The notes beneath the pieces were generated by a model. That model had not been told where the DNA came from. It searched no databases and saw only the letters and a list, made by a program, of their open reading frames with translations. Position numbers and translations under genes: made by a program. Positions 61,401 through 64,000 of a stretch of DNA of 64,000 nucleotides are shown piece after piece. Source of the stretch: Purshia tridentata. Lineage: Eukaryota > Streptophyta > Magnoliopsida > Rosales > Rosaceae. The first letter of the stretch is position 1; every line of letters starts with the position of its first letter. The DNA is taken from positions 1 through 64,000 of the forward strand of contig QANT01000331.1 of assembly GCA_003254885.1 (NCBI GenBank). The letters run 5' to 3'.

Positions 61401-63870
61401 GCAAGAGAAGGGAGTAGATCTCATATCTAAAGGCAAAGTTGCCATTGCTTTAGTTGTAAATGGCAGTGGAAATCTGCAACTGGGCTGTAACCCTGATCTT
61501 GAAAATTCCGACGGCACTGAGAAACCTATAATTCCCTATTTTCAGACATTACTTTGCGATGATCAAAGATTTGTAAAGGTGATACTGATTCTTTATTTTT
61601 TATTTGAGGTGCTCTTTCTAATGATCTTTAAAGATAATCTATATTTTTTCCATATGTTCCCTTTCGTTGTAAAATTTGCAACAAATTTGTGATCACTGCA
61701 AGTTCTGGCTGGAGTTCTGGTGCTATGTAGGTTTCAGGATTTTTTTGTTCAGCTCTCTACTTTAATTTAAACTGTGCTTAATATGGACAATTTTTCTCAA
61801 GTAAATTTCAGTGGGTCGAACGATATCTAACAAATATTATACTTTTTTTGTTTTTGGGTTCAGTAACAAATGTTATACATGTAGAGATTTTCTTTCACTT
61901 GTGAAGATACACACTAGAGTGTGGGCATATTTGAGTTGTCAGTTTCCTTGAGCGTATTCATGCTCGCGCTTCATTCTAGAAACTTTATTGAGTACTTAAT
62001 AGCTCTCCATTAATATTCATGTTTTAATACTTGTGAGAATACTTGTACACAAATGGTCAAAATTATTTCTTCTCTTCTTTTTGTGGGGTGGCCGGGGCTA
62101 CCCTTGTTTGGAGAATGTTTTCACAGCATGGTCTAATGGACACATCTTGTTTCAGATGGAAGACCGTGCATCAGTGCCTTTGATTTTGGTTTGCTCAGCT
62201 CAGAATATTCAATCTTTAAGGACGCATTTCTCTGAAAATGATTACTTCGGCTTTGTCCCTGAAAAGGTTTGTGGTTATAGCATAACATAAAGAGTTTCTG
62301 TTTACAATTTTGATATAGCATTATGGCATGGTATGATACTAGTCATAGTAATTGCCATAGATAATGGCTACAATCCACCAATCCAGTACCGGGTACTTCA
62401 TGGAAACAGTAATTCCCACTTCACAGGCATCATTGCTTATGTAAATTCAACATAATCTTTTCCTTTCAAAGTTCAGTAAGCCAAAATTCTGATTAATCTT
62501 GACTTATACTGATAGTACAGGATGCTATGTTTTAATTGAAATTCACAGAAAAAATATTATTTTAACATTCCAGTTGGACCAAGTATTTGAACTCAAAATG
62601 TAGAACCTATTTGTGATATGCATTGTCCAACCGAATGATGTGATCCTCAGACCCCTGGTTCACACATTTGTATGAACTTTAAACTGATAATCATTAATAG
62701 AACACTGAGATACATATGTCTTACTTCTTTTTCAAATGGGAAGGTGTCCTTGTTTTACGTCAAGTGAAAAATGATGGAAAGAACTTTTCAAAAAATGATT
62801 ATAAGAAATCACGGCTACCTAGAGTTTGATTTTATAATTTGTATGTTTCTTATGTCCTCTTTAACCCTCTTACAGGTCTGGTTATTAGAGGAAGAGAAAC
62901 TTCCAGTTGTAAGCAATTCAGTTGAAGAAGAGAAGAAGCATAAGATTTTGATGAAATCACCCTGGGAAATACACCAGACACCAATTGGATCTGGAGGAGT
63001 TTTCAGTTTGCTTTCTTCATACAATATTCCAGAGAATCTTGGTGAAATGGGTGTGGAGTATATTGAGGTTAGCAAAATTGGTTATATAGTTTAGATGTTG
63101 AGTCGGTTCACAAGTTACATATATATTGAGGTTAGAAACCTTTTCCAAATAAACGTTACAGCAATGAACTAGTTTGTTGCATAACCTGCCTATGCTGGAG
63201 TTGACTGAAGCTAAAGTACTAAATTTTCATATCTTAAAAGTGTTCCACAGGTTTATTCTTAGTGGACTGATGCTTCAATTTTTTTTGTTTGCATATGGAA
63301 GCATTTCAAATGGTGTCATGGCTACTTGCCATTGCTGTTCAGAATGCTTTTTCATTTATCTACTGGCATAGCAATACAGCACGCCAAACTATGCTGCAGA
63401 TTATTAGTGTTTCACATGGTGCATAGGCTGCATATGAATGCTGTGTCTGCTTGCATTGTTGATGATTCGTTAAGCTTATTATTTTCTTTTACTTGATTCA
63501 TTGCTTCTGTATCTTCTTTCAGGTATGCAGCACCAATGAACGATATGTAGGTGGGAACTCACTACTTCTTGGGTTTGTTAATTCGCACAAAGCTGATGTT
63601 GGGATCCAAATCTTCAAAGATACAAAGGATTTTGAAGAGAGTTTTGACATGATATTCTCAACAGACTTTGTGAAGAAGTTGACAAAACAATTCACTAAAC
63701 TCAAGCTCTGTGCGATCCCAAAGCAAAATTTGTATGTGGAGATGGTTGATAAAGAGTGGGTTGATGTTACCCCCACCTCTCCCAACTCCTATGAGTTTTG
63801 TTGTTCGATTTACAGGTCTTTAAAGGCCTGTTCTTTTGATAAGCTTTGTATAATGGAGGTTACAGAGTGA
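58440..63870 (+). CDS. RimM-like rRNA maturation factor fused to a UDP-sugar pyrophosphorylase-like domain
   Basis: Ten exons: 58440-58623, 59393-59529, 59630-59764, 60006-60116, 60368-60652, 60827-61026, 61278-61578, 62156-62266, 62876-63067, 63523-63870. They encode 667 residues. The Ser/Arg/Leu-rich N-terminus looks like an organelle transit peptide. RimM domains span about 75-266: VGYVANVHGLQGEIRVKPS and TDFPELRF are the N-terminal barrel, and RDLVGMRVIL, LVWIPFVEEIVP and PPKGLLEL the PRC barrel. In bacteria RimM aids 30S assembly. A basic linker (about 267-345) follows. Residues 395-660 resemble UDP-GlcNAc pyrophosphorylase (VPLILVCSA, NDYFGFVPEKVWLLEEEKLP, PIGSGGVF, MGVEYIE). The glycine loop (LAGGxGTRLG in active enzymes) reads VVNGSGNLQLG at 410-420, so catalysis is doubtful. 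Arabidopsis At5g46420 appears to have the same architecture. Confidence 0.92.
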
Positions 63871-64000
63871 ACTCGCAACCAACTGAATCTGCATTTTTTT
63901 GATCTACTCAAAGAGGAAAAAAAAAGTTGTATATGAGTCTGTAATATAATGGACAAAAACTCTTCTTTATTGAAAATATATTGTTTTAAGAAACTAATGT
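63871..64000 (+). other. 3' UTR of the RimM-like gene
   Basis: These 130 bases follow the TGA and are AT-rich. No full AATAAA is seen. The transcript probably ends at or beyond the window edge. Confidence 0.5.

Noticed and set aside
1-64000. tRNA, rRNA, CRISPR, LTR or other viral-type elements
   Set aside because: I looked for cloverleaf boxes, repeat-spacer arrays and reverse transcriptase or integrase motifs and saw none I could support.

Overview
The window is 64 kb of eudicot plant nuclear DNA. It holds ten protein-coding genes with many short spliced exons and AT-rich introns and spacers. The products are plant-specific: a phytochrome, a chloroplast cold-acclimation membrane protein, a thylakoid-lumen protease, a callose-binding X8 protein and a mei2-like protein. 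An intact PHYE argues against poplar, which lacks that gene; a rosid is my best guess and is inference only. I built every gene model by hand from GT/AG junctions. In all nine genes that start and stop inside the window, the exons join in one frame with no stop.

Layout, left to right: (1) 155-820 minus, the 5' coding exon of an unrecognised plant protein that runs off the left edge; (2) 3329-9541 minus, GBF-interacting protein 1-like (DUF1296), 10 exons; (3) 10995-14796 plus, carboxyl-terminal processing protease CTPA1, 12 exons; (4) 16975-18752 plus, GPI-anchored X8 callose-binding protein, 4 exons; (5) 20101-21690 minus, COR413 chloroplast inner-membrane protein, 6 exons; (6) 23172-30629 plus, U1 snRNP factor PRP39 with a long glutamine-rich tail, 12 exons; (7) 33996-37972 minus, SCP1-like phosphatase SSP4, 6 coding exons plus a distant 5' UTR exon near 39.7 kb; (8) 42591-48005 plus, phytochrome E, 4 exons; (9) 49840-53800 minus, mei2-like RNA-binding protein, 11 coding exons; (10) 58440-63870 plus, a RimM-like protein fused to a UDP-sugar-pyrophosphorylase-like domain, 10 exons.

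The genes do not form a pathway, but their order is informative. From memory of Arabidopsis loci, DUF1296-CTPA1-PRP39-2-SSP4-RimM lie together on chromosome 5, ML3-PHYE-SSP4b-DUF1296 on chromosome 4, and X8-COR413IM-ML5 on chromosome 1. The window interleaves all three sets collinearly, so it looks like the unfractionated ancestral block.

The most unusual protein is the RimM fusion. Its C-terminal domain keeps the pyrophosphorylase fold signature but has lost the nucleotide-binding glycine loop. RNA-level features worth attention are a GC-AG intron and a minimal start-stop uORF in the mei2-like gene, and a TAG-CAG-CAG tandem acceptor in PHYE. Non-coding landmarks are one MITE-like element, several short tandem duplications, a palindromic repeat cluster at 41.3 kb and CT/GA tracts at the 5' ends of five genes. 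I saw no tRNA, rRNA, CRISPR or viral element.
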